Positions 17,068-24,583 of a stretch of DNA of 33,795 bases are shown piece by piece (the first letter of the stretch is position 1; every line of letters starts with the position of its first letter). The translations under genes were made by a program, and so were the position numbers. The notes under the pieces were generated by a model, which did not search any database, was not told the DNA's origin, and saw nothing but the letters and a program-made list of their open reading frames with translations. Source of the DNA: Thiomargarita sp. (GTDB taxonomy: Bacteria > Pseudomonadota > Gammaproteobacteria > Beggiatoales > Beggiatoaceae); contig DZAL01000036.1 in the NCBI GenBank assembly GCA_022729575.1, positions 5,714-39,508 of the forward strand, given 5' to 3'.

Positions 17068-18798
17068 ATGTCTAAAACTATTCGTTACGGCGAAGTTGCC
17101 AGCACGATGGCGGTGCGGCAACAAAAAATTAGTTTTAATTTATTGACTCCGCAACCACAATTTGATGACACAGGACAAGAAATCCCTTATCGTCCGCCTA
17201 AATTGCAATTACAAGCGCGGGAAGTTTATCATTTATTACAACCTTATCTCCAAGTACGCTTGATTGAGCAAATCAAACTGGTGTTACCATTAGTATTGTA
17301 CTTGATATTATTTCAACTGTTTATTCTCCATATACCCATTTTGCAAGCCGGTACGATTACACTGGGATTGTTGGCGGTCATTGTGGGCTTAATGTTATTT
17401 ATGGAAGGATTGAAACATGGTTTCATGCCCTTTGGCGAAACGATTGGGGAGGCTTTACCACGGAAATTATCACTACGCAACGTGTTAGTGATTATCTTTT
17501 TGTTGGGAATTGGAGTGACCTTTGCGGAGCCGGCGATTGGTGCCTTAAAAACCGCTGGTAAGATTGTCGACCCTCAGCACGCGGCATTTTTGTATATTCT
17601 CTTGAATCAATGGAGCGAAGTCTTAGTCTTGGTGATTGGTATCGGAGTAGGATTAGCGGCCGTGGTCGCCACCTTACGATTAATTTGGGGTTGGAGTTTA
17701 AAACCGTTCATTTATTTTTCACTGGTGCCAACTTTGGGAATGACACTGTACTTAATGACCGATTCGCAAACTAGCCACTTGATAGGATTGGCTTGGGATT
17801 GTGGAGCCGTGACGACAGGCCCCGTCACGGTGTCGCTAGTATTGGCTTTAGGCATCGGGATTGCGGAAGCGACCGGTAAAAGTGATGAGGCCTTATCTGG
17901 GTTTGGCCTCGTCACTTTGGCCTCGTTATTTCCAGTGTTGGCGGTACTTTTATTAGGTAGCTATGTGGCGGCCACGGTCTCTCCTGAGTTAGCCTTGGAA
18001 ACTAGCCACTCGTCGTTACTGGTACAGGCTTGGTATGAACAATCGCCGTTGTTAGAAATCATCATAGGACTACGTGCTATCGTACCCTTGGTGATATTTC
18101 TATTAATCGTGCTGTTGGTCATTTTACGCCAACGGATTTACCAACCGGCGGTATTGGCTTATGGCCTTGTGTTGACCCTACTAGGCATGATTATTTTTAA
18201 TTTAGGTCTCAGTTATGGTTTAGCGGAATTGGGCGGTCAAGCTGGTCGTTTGGTCCCAGCGACCTTTCAACCGATTGCGGCAATTCCACATTCGCCATTA
18301 TTTCAATGGCCCGTTGGAATAGTCGTGGCTTTTATGTTCGCTTGGTTACTTGGTTTTGGCGCGACTTTAGCGGAACCTGCATTACATGCGGTTGGGCTAA
18401 CGGTAGAAACTTTGACCCAAGGTGCCTTCAAGAAAGCATTATTGGTATACGCAGTCTCGTTTGGCGTGGCTTGTGGAATGGTACTGGGCGTGATAGAATT
18501 GATTTTTGCGCTTCCACTGCCTTATTTTTTGCTCCCAGGCTATTTCCTCGCGGTCGTCCTCACCGTCTTTTCCAGAGAGGAATATGTGAACATTGCTTGG
18601 GATAGTGCGGGAGTCACCACGGGACCAGTGACGGTGCCATTAGTTTTGGCCATAGGATTAGGTTTTGGGGAAGCGGTCAACGCGGTAGAAGGTTTTGGTA
18701 TTTTGGCGTTAGCGTCGATGGGACCTATTATCACGGTGCTGGGCACCGGTTTATGGATCGAATGGCAGGTCCAGCGTAGTCATTCTTCGTCAATCTAA
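17068..18798 (+). CDS. DUF1538 family membrane protein (tandem-repeat transporter-like)
   Basis: A 576-aa polytopic inner-membrane protein made of two homologous halves. Each half has a GVTFAEPAIGAL or GATLAEPALHAV motif and, ~110 residues later, a signature: LAWDCGAVTTGPVTVSLVLA in half one and IAWDSAGVTTGPVTVPLVLA in half two. A ~75-residue cytoplasmic N terminus precedes the first membrane span. DUF1538 proteins are predicted transporters; some have been reported as cation/proton antiporters (UmpAB-type), where the two halves are separate genes. That would make this a natural fusion; substrate here is not known. It starts at ATG 17068 with no strong ribosome-binding site. Confidence 0.88.
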   Translation: MSKTIRYGEVASTMAVRQQKISFNLLTPQPQFDDTGQEIPYRPPKLQLQAREVYHLLQPYLQVRLIEQIKLVLPLVLYLILFQLFILHIPILQAGTITLGLLAVIVGLMLFMEGLKHGFMPFGETIGEALPRKLSLRNVLVIIFLLGIGVTFAEPAIGALKTAGKIVDPQHAAFLYILLNQWSEVLVLVIGIGVGLAAVVATLRLIWGWSLKPFIYFSLVPTLGMTLYLMTDSQTSHLIGLAWDCGAVTTGPVTVSLVLALGIGIAEATGKSDEALSGFGLVTLASLFPVLAVLLLGSYVAATVSPELALETSHSSLLVQAWYEQSPLLEIIIGLRAIVPLVIFLLIVLLVILRQRIYQPAVLAYGLVLTLLGMIIFNLGLSYGLAELGGQAGRLVPATFQPIAAIPHSPLFQWPVGIVVAFMFAWLLGFGATLAEPALHAVGLTVETLTQGAFKKALLVYAVSFGVACGMVLGVIELIFALPLPYFLLPGYFLAVVLTVFSREEYVNIAWDSAGVTTGPVTVPLVLAIGLGFGEAVNAVEGFGILALASMGPIITVLGTGLWIEWQVQRSHSSSI

Positions 18799-18819
18799 AT
18801 GAGTCTGACATATAAATAA

Positions 18820-18906
18820 GTAGGAATTATCTCGTTCCCACGCGCTAGCGTGGGAATGCCGTGAAGTAGGAATTATCTCGTTCCCACGCGCTAGCGTGGG
18901 AACGAG
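18820..18906. repeat. Two tandem GTAGGAATTATCTCGTTCCC palindromic units
   Basis: Two ~45-bp units (18820-18864, 18866-18906), each with TCGTTCCCACGCGCTAGCG followed by TGGGAA. The second is a near-perfect palindrome (18878-18905). Located 20 bp after the DUF1538 stop, they may terminate that transcript. Confidence 0.8.
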
Positions 18907-18971
18907 AAGAAATATCACTTTATCCTTTTTGAACTCCCCCTCCACCAACCAACTTTAAGTAGGTAAACACC

Positions 18972-19871
18972 ATGAATTGGACCGCCGCAAAGACTCGCAC
19001 TCGTAAAAAGTTCGGTAGTCATGAAATTTGGGTGAAACTAGCTTTCCTAAGCCTTGAAGGCTTAGGAAAGCTACGCCGTCTTAACCTCTTTATCTCACTC
19101 ACTGTTCAGAATTACCAAAAGTTCTATGGGGTGATTTTTAGCTGTCTTGGGTTAAACAGTCACCTTCTACTCGCGGCGGACCAGGTAGTGCCAAAAAATT
19201 TCTTTGCCGCCACGGAGTTACAACTTCATGCCGAGTGGCAGCGTCAACCGTTAGACCGCGATATGTTTACCGCGACGGTAGAACATTTTTCGAAATGGAC
19301 TTATGGCGATAATTTTTTCTTCTTGGATTTAGAAGGACAACGAGATTTTAGTACCCAAGCGGACACGTTATATTTTGAATACGCACCGAGAATTAGCTTA
19401 GACCAAATTTTACAAAGAAAATTGTTACCAAGCAAATATTTAGGTGAACTTTACGCGACCGTTCAATACAATGACAGCGATCAAGATTTCATTCATCAAG
19501 TCTGGCTCTATGGATTGAGTCTGGATTTGGCCGGCCAACCCAACCATGGCTATTCTAATTTACACCTGCTGCTTCGAGAAGAAGATACTCAAGCTACCGC
19601 TTATCAATTGACAGTGGCTTGGGGACAACCGTTTCAAGTGGGACCATGGCATTTCACCTTTCAAGGTTTTGCGGATTATTGGCAAGATGATGAAAAGCAT
19701 GTCTTCTTGACGGAGCCGCAATTACGTTGGTCTTTAGGTAATTTACTGGGTAGCGAGTCTATCTTTTCTCGTATCAATGTGGGCACCGAAATTGAAATCT
19801 CTAAGGATTTTTTTGGCAAAAATTATGGTTGGGAAGTGAATCCAACCGTGTTTATGGCCTTTTCATTCTAG
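18972..19871 (+). CDS. Outer-membrane beta-barrel protein, Tsx/DUF5020-like
   Basis: A 299-aa protein. From residue ~70 on it shows alternating beta-strand patterns and ends in an aromatic residue (MAFSF), typical of outer-membrane barrels. FSKWTYGDNFFFLDLEGQRD and YFEYAPRIS resemble the nucleoside-channel Tsx-like / DUF5020 family; the substrate is not shown. A secretion segment (YGVIFSCLGLNSHLLLAADQ) ends near residue 70, so the N terminus is unusually long for a signal peptide. Residues ~24-34 are encoded by a 33-bp palindromic repeat (19040-19072) inserted in frame. The ATG at 18972 has a weak GTAGG upstream; a later non-ATG start near 19110 is possible. Confidence 0.65.
   Translation: MNWTAAKTRTRKKFGSHEIWVKLAFLSLEGLGKLRRLNLFISLTVQNYQKFYGVIFSCLGLNSHLLLAADQVVPKNFFAATELQLHAEWQRQPLDRDMFTATVEHFSKWTYGDNFFFLDLEGQRDFSTQADTLYFEYAPRISLDQILQRKLLPSKYLGELYATVQYNDSDQDFIHQVWLYGLSLDLAGQPNHGYSNLHLLLREEDTQATAYQLTVAWGQPFQVGPWHFTFQGFADYWQDDEKHVFLTEPQLRWSLGNLLGSESIFSRINVGTEIEISKDFFGKNYGWEVNPTVFMAFSF
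19040..19072. repeat. 33-bp palindrome inserted in frame in a coding region
   Basis: AGCTTTCCTAAGCC, a 5-base loop, and the complementary arm. It adds eleven codons (AFLSLEGLGKL) without shifting the frame. A related palindrome (TTTCCTAAACC..GGTTTAGGAAA) is at 26190-26220. Confidence 0.85.
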
Positions 19872-19884
19872 CTAGATTGGACCA

Positions 19885-20004
19885 GATTTGACAACTTTTC
19901 GAAAGTTGTCAAATCTTGAATTTGACCAGATTTGACAACTTTTCGAAAGTTGTCAAATCTTGAATTTGACCCAGATTTGACAACTTTCAAAAAGTTGTCA
20001 AATC
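19885..20004. repeat. Three GATTTGACAACTTT palindromes between convergent genes
   Basis: 31-bp palindromes at 19885-19915, 19929-19959 and 19974-20004, each GATTTGACAACTTT, a short loop, AAAGTTGTCAAATC. They fill the gap between the convergent barrel and OsmC genes and probably form hairpins at both 3' ends. Same family at 26514, 26951, 26994, 29382, 29441 and 29484. Confidence 0.9.
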
Positions 20005-20022
20005 TAAAACTCCCCCTAGAAA

Positions 20023-20466
20023 TTATGATTCTACCACCACATAAGATACCGGCGTTATTTGCTTGAGATTATCAGACACCGGACACCGACGGTCGAGTTC
20101 TTCTAAAAATTGCTGTTTTTCTTCTAAAGTCATATCCGCATCAATTTTGGTTATTACACGAATACCTATGAAGCCAGCGCGGTTATCTTGGCTTTTGCCC
20201 ATAAACACTTCCGCATCCACCTCACCTTCCACGTTAACTTCTAACCCCCGCAAGTCAATTCGTTGTTGCTTGGCCATGATTTGACCTACCGTCACTACAC
20301 AAGCAGCCAGTGAAAACATCATATATTCAAGTGGTGCTGGCCCCACATTAGTCCCGCCCATTTGGGTAGGTTGGTCTGCATAAAAAACATGATCGCGGAT
20401 TTTACCCTCAATTTTGAATTGTTCCAGCAATTTAGCTTCGGCTTTGACAGTCTTGATGGTCGCCAT
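20023..20466 (-). CDS. OsmC/Ohr family protein
   Basis: A 147-aa OsmC-fold protein. Such proteins reduce organic hydroperoxides or act as related thiol-dependent detoxifiers in the cytoplasm. Recognisable blocks: GGTNVGPAPLEYMMFSLAACVVTV (42-65, containing one candidate redox Cys), and CPVSDNLKQITPV near the C terminus (second Cys). Both cysteine positions of the family are therefore present. It starts at ATG 20466 with GAGGA upstream. A GTG six codons earlier lies in the MITE-like element and is less likely. Confidence 0.87.
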   Translation of the reverse strand: MATIKTVKAEAKLLEQFKIEGKIRDHVFYADQPTQMGGTNVGPAPLEYMMFSLAACVVTVGQIMAKQQRIDLRGLEVNVEGEVDAEVFMGKSQDNRAGFIGIRVITKIDADMTLEEKQQFLEELDRRCPVSDNLKQITPVSYVVVES

Positions 20467-20482
20467 AAAATTTTCCTCATTC

Positions 20483-20617
20483 ACTCACTTTACGCATAGT
20501 TAATTTAACCACCCCTAGCCCCTCCTTGCTAAGGCGGGGAATATCCCCTGCGATTTTAGTGATGCTACTCCCCTCCTTACCAAGGAGGGGTTGGGGGTGG
20601 TAGTGCGTAAGGTGAAT
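20483..20617. mobile_element. MITE-like element, ACTCACCTTACGCAC family (copy C)
   Basis: Left end ACTCACTTTACGCA (20483-20496), right end TGCGTAAGGTGAAT (20604-20617), with AACCACCCC / GGGGGTGGT arms and hairpin cores inside. It lies 17 bp upstream of the OsmC start, so its end may overlap that gene's promoter. No target duplication is clear. Confidence 0.8.
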
Positions 20618-20686
20618 TATTTAGTATCAATAGTGGTCGTGATAATTTTGAAATTACCAACTTTAAATTAATTTATTAAAATCGAT

Positions 20687-20715
20687 TTGTACTTACCCCT
20701 TAATAATGCTAGTAT
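20687..20715 (+). promoter_or_regulatory. Probable promoter for the VIT/VWA gene
   Basis: TTGTAC (20687-20692), 17-bp spacer, TAGTAT (20710-20715). Each box is an imperfect match, but spacing is ideal and position is suitable. It is followed at once by a 9-bp-arm palindrome (20718-20739). Confidence 0.45.
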
Positions 20716-20717
20716 TT

Positions 20718-20739
20718 AATTGAGATGTCAATCTCAATT
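20718..20739. promoter_or_regulatory. Operator-like palindrome AATTGAGAT-N4-ATCTCAATT
   Basis: Perfect 9-bp arms separated by GTCA, starting three bases after the putative -10 box. This is where a repressor operator or a 5'-UTR hairpin would be expected. It does not match the dispersed repeat families of this window. Confidence 0.45.
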
Positions 20740-20767
20740 GTCGTAAATCACCAATTCGTAGAAATCA

Positions 20768-20830
20768 CACACTTATTTTACGCACTGTTAACTTAACCCC
20801 CCAGTTTATCAAGGAGGAAAAGGAGGTGCA
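20768..20830. repeat. Degenerate half copy of the ACTCACCTTACGCAC element
   Basis: CACTTATTTTACGCACTGTTAACTT..TTATCAAGGAGG.. and GGTGCATAAGATAAATCACT resemble both ends of the MITE-like family but are shortened and mutated. It sits just upstream of the VIT/VWA start. Confidence 0.45.
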
Positions 20831-20858
20831 TAAGATAAATCACTCAATAGGAAATTTT

Positions 20859-23312
20859 ATGAAAAATGCTTTTTTCCGCTGGACTCTAACTATGAACTTG
20901 CTCTGGTTACAGTCTCTCACCGTTTCGGCTACGGGTTTACAACCTGAAGGGACTAGCGACCCGGTTCAAATTCAAACTGTTAATTTTGACTTAGAATTAC
21001 GTGGTCTATATGTTTCTGGCATGATGGAAGTGCAATTTACGGCGGCTCGTGGCTTCAATAATGCCGCCAGTTTACGATTTCCGCTACCACCGGCTTCAGT
21101 CCTCTACCAAGCTGAAATTTTTTTACCGGCTCAGGAAACTTGGATGGTGGCAGAAACCATGGGACGACGAGAAGGTCAAGCAATTTATGAGGCCATCGTT
21201 AACCAAAAATATGATCCGCTATTAATTCAACGGATTGGCACCGATTTTTATCGGGCCAAAGTCTTTCCCATCAATGAAAATGGCGATTTGAGAATGCGGG
21301 TGTATTATGCGCATCTTTTAGAAACTACCGCTACCGGTTATCGTTTGCGAGTGCCTTTTGCTAATCCCGATGCTACGCCTTCTAATCCCACGGAAGGAGT
21401 CACTATTGCTTTACATACGGACCCGAATTATTGGACCAGCAGTGGTTGGCAAATGTTAGATGAGTGGGGCACACCAACCACTACCGCCAGCATAGATTTA
21501 ACTAACGGTACCGCAGTTCTCAGTTTGGAAGATTTCAAAATGGAGCGCGACCTAAGTTTAGAGTTAACTCCGCTGATCCCGTTACCCACGGCGATGGCTT
21601 TATATTATCAACCAGACAACGTCGCTTTGCCTGGCCATTTGCATACTTGGTGGCAACCAGATTTTTCTGGTTATCCCAGTGTGACTAGCCAAGCTCGTAA
21701 CGTCGTGTTGGTCATTGATGTGTCTGGCTCAATGAGTGGTGATAAAATCGTGCAAACGCGAAAAGCGGTAATTGCTTGCTTAGAAGCGTTGGCCGAAGGA
21801 GATTATTTCAGTCTAGTAGCGTTTGACAGTGACGTTTATACTTTTAGCGAGACCATGACTAATTCGACTTCGACCGCAGTTCAAACCGCCATTCAATGGG
21901 TGTCGGCATTACAAGCCGGTACTCGCACCGCCATTGCGCCGGCCCTAAGTCAAGCCGCGGCCATTGGTGTGACTGCACCGCGCTCCAGTGGTACGGTTGA
22001 CTTGCTATTAATTACCGACGGTATTCCCAATGTGGGTAGTACCTCCTTAGAAGATATTTTAGTAGATGTCAATACGGCGGCGCAACGATTAGAAAGTCGA
22101 CTTAGAATTTTTAGCGTGGGAATTGGTTATGACCTAGACCAAAAATTGTTGAGTGGATTAGCGCAGAAAACGGGAGGTGAAGCGACATTTGCTTTAGAAG
22201 ATAATGAAATCACTGGCCAAATTCTCCAACTGTTTGACCGTGTAAGAGGCGGCGGAGTTTCTCAGGTCATCGGCCAAATTCAAGGATTGGTGGGAGCTAA
22301 ACCGACCGCAGTGAATTGGCCCAGCGTGTTTCCTAACCTAACCTTACAGATGGGCGCTACCGGGACCGTAACCGCAGATTCTCTCCGTCTCACTTTGAAT
22401 GGTAACGTCGGTAATTTGCCCCTCGAACTTAGCATCATCCCCACTCGGTCTAGCACCACGGGCAGTTTAGCTAAAATCGCCGCACCGCTGGCGGCGAAAA
22501 CTTGGGCTGATGCGTTAGAACGAGAAATTGATCAACAAGGAGAGTCTTTAGAAATTATCAATGAAGCCATCCGAATCGCGCGGATTTACGGCATTATTAC
22601 CCGTTATTCTTCCAAATTAGCGTTAGAAACAGAGGAGATGTATACCGCTTATGGTGTCGACCGCATCGCCCGCGACCCGGCCGGAATTGCCTTAGCGGCA
22701 GTGGCTATGTCAGCCACGGATGAAACTCAAATCGGTGGTCAAGGGACAGTAGAAGATACGCCTTCAACTCCCCCACCGCCCATGCCGATGCCGATGTATG
22801 ATCTAATTTCTACCGATGGCGGTGCCAGTGGCGAAGCTATGGATATGTCCAATTCAACGACCTCATCAACCTCCGCCGCACCATCGACTACCGGTAAAAC
22901 GGATGGTCTGGATGATGCAGAATACTTGCCCGTGGAAGAAGAGGGGGCAACTAACGAAAGTTCTTCGCCGGGGTCAAGTGATTGTGAAGTACCTGAATTA
23001 GACCAACAATTACGCCTACATATTCCACAACTGACTTATGCCGGTCAATATTTTTGGGCCGATTTACAATTAGATAGCCTGGCCGATGGCGCGTTAGTCC
23101 TTGAAGTCCTTGATTATGGGGAAATTACTCAGCCATTGCAGAATTTTAGTCAATGTCAAGAAGTGATTCTCTCGGCACAACTGCGCTTATATTTGCCCCT
23201 GTTATATTATCGCGCCGGTCATTCACCACAAGTTTTTACCGAGGTCATTTTGAAGTCATTGCCTTCAACAACAGGAGAATTACGGTTTAAAGTGTTCGAT
23301 TTTAAATCATAA
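20859..23312 (+). CDS. Secreted VIT domain / von Willebrand factor A domain protein
   Basis: An 817-aa exported protein. A signal peptide (MKNAFFRWTLTMNLLWLQSL..VSA) is followed by a VIT domain (~30-165, with MGRREGQAIYEAIV and GTDFYRAKVFPI), a VWA domain (~280-455) with an intact metal-ion adhesion site DVSGS (Asp287, Ser289, Ser291) and ITDGIPN, then a helical segment, a low-complexity Pro/Ser/Thr-rich linker (~640-715) and a C-terminal domain with two Cys. There is no LPXTG or C-terminal membrane helix, so it is probably periplasmic or secreted. The ATG at 20859 has AGGA seven bases upstream. The VIT-VWA pairing resembles inter-alpha-trypsin inhibitor heavy chain-like proteins; ligand unknown. 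Confidence 0.85.
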   Translation: MKNAFFRWTLTMNLLWLQSLTVSATGLQPEGTSDPVQIQTVNFDLELRGLYVSGMMEVQFTAARGFNNAASLRFPLPPASVLYQAEIFLPAQETWMVAETMGRREGQAIYEAIVNQKYDPLLIQRIGTDFYRAKVFPINENGDLRMRVYYAHLLETTATGYRLRVPFANPDATPSNPTEGVTIALHTDPNYWTSSGWQMLDEWGTPTTTASIDLTNGTAVLSLEDFKMERDLSLELTPLIPLPTAMALYYQPDNVALPGHLHTWWQPDFSGYPSVTSQARNVVLVIDVSGSMSGDKIVQTRKAVIACLEALAEGDYFSLVAFDSDVYTFSETMTNSTSTAVQTAIQWVSALQAGTRTAIAPALSQAAAIGVTAPRSSGTVDLLLITDGIPNVGSTSLEDILVDVNTAAQRLESRLRIFSVGIGYDLDQKLLSGLAQKTGGEATFALEDNEITGQILQLFDRVRGGGVSQVIGQIQGLVGAKPTAVNWPSVFPNLTLQMGATGTVTADSLRLTLNGNVGNLPLELSIIPTRSSTTGSLAKIAAPLAAKTWADALEREIDQQGESLEIINEAIRIARIYGIITRYSSKLALETEEMYTAYGVDRIARDPAGIALAAVAMSATDETQIGGQGTVEDTPSTPPPPMPMPMYDLISTDGGASGEAMDMSNSTTSSTSAAPSTTGKTDGLDDAEYLPVEEEGATNESSSPGSSDCEVPELDQQLRLHIPQLTYAGQYFWADLQLDSLADGALVLEVLDYGEITQPLQNFSQCQEVILSAQLRLYLPLLYYRAGHSPQVFTEVILKSLPSTTGELRFKVFDFKS

Positions 23313-23377
23313 GTATTGGGGGAAAGATTTGACCATTTTTTTGAAAGCAGGACTAATGCCACACCTGAAGTTAACTG

Positions 23378-23513
23378 ACTCACCTTACGCACGGTTAACT
23401 CAACCACCCCCAACCCCTCCTTGGTAAGGAGGGGAGTAAGCACTACCGGAATCGCCGGGAAGATTCCCCGCCTTAGCCAGGAGGAGCTAGGGGTGATGGT
23501 GCGTAAGGTGAGT
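23378..23513. mobile_element. MITE-like element, ACTCACCTTACGCAC family (copy D)
   Basis: Perfect 15-bp terminal inverted repeats at 23378-23392 and 23499-23513 with the family's internal ACCACCCCCAACCCC hairpins. It lies 65 bp after the VIT/VWA stop. Flanking bases do not show a target duplication. Confidence 0.85.
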
Positions 23514-23517
23514 AGTC

Positions 23518-23630
23518 GTAGGGTGCGTTAGCGATAGCGTAACGCACCATTTTTCCGCGCCACCAACCAAACCGTCACCGGGAAATTCAGGTGCGTTACG
23601 GCGCAAACAGACGCGCCTAACGCACCCTAC
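23518..23630. repeat. GTAGGGTGCGTTA inverted-repeat element
   Basis: Arms GTAGGGTGCGTTA (23518-23530) and TAACGCACCCTAC (23618-23630) with inner GCGTTACGGCG-type symmetry. The same arm sequence returns on the other side of the DUF4160-DUF2442 pair (24299-24367). Confidence 0.8.
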
Positions 23631-23657
23631 GCTTGCTACGCTTGCTACGCTTGCTAC
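23631..23657. repeat. Three tandem copies of the 9-mer GCTTGCTAC
   Basis: Exact tandem repeats at 23631, 23640 and 23649, directly after the inverted-repeat element and 20 bp before the DUF4160 start. Confidence 0.9.
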
Positions 23658-23676
23658 ACCACTAAAGGAGGTGCTG

Positions 23677-23943
23677 ATGCCAACTATATCCATGTTTCAC
23701 GGAATCATTATCCGTATGTATTTTGCGCCTGATGAACACAATCCACCTCATTTCCATGTTTATTATAACGAGTTTAAAGCTACCTTTCGCCTAGACACGC
23801 TGGAACTCATGGAAGGTTCGCTTCCTCGTCGGCAATTACGTTTAGTACAAGCCTGGGCGGAATTGCATTTAGACGAATTAAAAGCGAATTGGCGAATGGC
23901 TATGAATGGCGAAAATCCCTATAAAATTGAACCGCTACGATAA
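23677..23943 (+). CDS. DUF4160 family protein
   Basis: An 88-aa protein matching DUF4160: MFHGIIIRMYFAPDEHNPPH near the start, then FHVYYNEFKATF and, near the end, LVQAWAELHLDELKANWRMA. ATG 23677 has an excellent AGGAGG six bases upstream. It is followed 17 bp later by a DUF2442 gene; this pair is common and is often suspected to be a toxin-antitoxin-like module, but no activity is established here. Confidence 0.85.
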   Translation: MPTISMFHGIIIRMYFAPDEHNPPHFHVYYNEFKATFRLDTLELMEGSLPRRQLRLVQAWAELHLDELKANWRMAMNGENPYKIEPLR

Positions 23944-23960
23944 ACTTGAGAGGAGTTATT

Positions 23961-24284
23961 ATGTATCTTGGAATCAAACAAGTGTCTGCTACCGAGGATT
24001 ACCAACTGGACCTAGTTTTTGACAATAACGACTGCCGTCGCTTCGATGTCAAGCCACTCTTGACGATAGGACGGTTTGCGGAACTGAAAGAGATAGAACT
24101 CTTCAAGACAGTGAGAATTTCTTTCGACACCATCGAATGGAACAACGGGCTGGATTTGGATCCCGAATATCTATATGAGAAGAGTTACAGCTTGTGCAAA
24201 GCAGAACCTAAGTTGTTATCGCCCGCGCCCGCTGCTTCACCTTCTTTGACCTGCGTGGATAACGCTTTGTTGTTGCCCGCCTGA
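23961..24284 (+). CDS. DUF2442 family protein
   Basis: A 107-aa protein. Residues 1-~82 follow the DUF2442 pattern (YQLDLVFDNNDCRRFDVKPL, FKTVRISFDTIEWNNGLDLD then PEYLYEKS). The last ~25 residues (LLSPAPAASPSL.. to ALLLPA) are low-complexity and look like read-through into non-family DNA, so the original C terminus may be altered. ATG 23961 has AGGAG six bases upstream. It is co-transcribed with the DUF4160 gene, and the pair is flanked by the same GTAGGGTGC repeat. Confidence 0.8.
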   Translation: MYLGIKQVSATEDYQLDLVFDNNDCRRFDVKPLLTIGRFAELKEIELFKTVRISFDTIEWNNGLDLDPEYLYEKSYSLCKAEPKLLSPAPAASPSLTCVDNALLLPA

Positions 24285-24298
24285 CATTGATCCCGTAA

Positions 24299-24367
24299 GT
24301 AGGGTGCATCCCACGCACCATTTGGGGAACCGCATAGTGTCAAGGTGATACGTAGGACGCACCCTAC
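24299..24367. repeat. GTAGGGTGC inverted-repeat element (second copy)
   Basis: Arms GTAGGGTGC (24299-24307) and GCACCCTAC (24359-24367). It starts 14 bp after the DUF2442 stop and matches the family at 23518-23630. The rest up to 24480 shows no gene. Confidence 0.75.
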
Positions 24368-24479
24368 CAATCTTATCGCATAAACCGTTAAAACTGCATT
24401 ACCATGCAGAGCGTGATAACGAGGTTAATGCGTTGACGATGCACAAAACTTGGAGCCAAAAACAGGTTTTGGATAAGCT

Positions 24480-24583
24480 AAGTACTGAAGCAGAAATTTT
24501 CTGGTATTTTCTTTCGCCCCTCTCCCTCTGGGAGAGGGGCCGGGGGTGAGGGAAAATGCCGTAGAATTTCTGTTTCTGTACTT
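24480..24583. mobile_element. MITE-like element, AAGTACTGAAGCAGAAATT family (copy 2)
   Basis: Left end AAGTACTGAAGCAGAAATT at 24480, right end AATTTCTGTTTCTGTACTT ending at 24583, with the CCCCTCTCCC / GGGAGAGGGG hairpin inside. The earliest possible start codon of the downstream hydrolase gene (GTG 24546) lies inside it. Confidence 0.8.

Noticed and set aside
23219..23693. Minus-strand frames across the repeats between VIT/VWA and DUF4160
   Set aside because: They consist of MITE and GTAGGGTGC repeat sequence without start signals.
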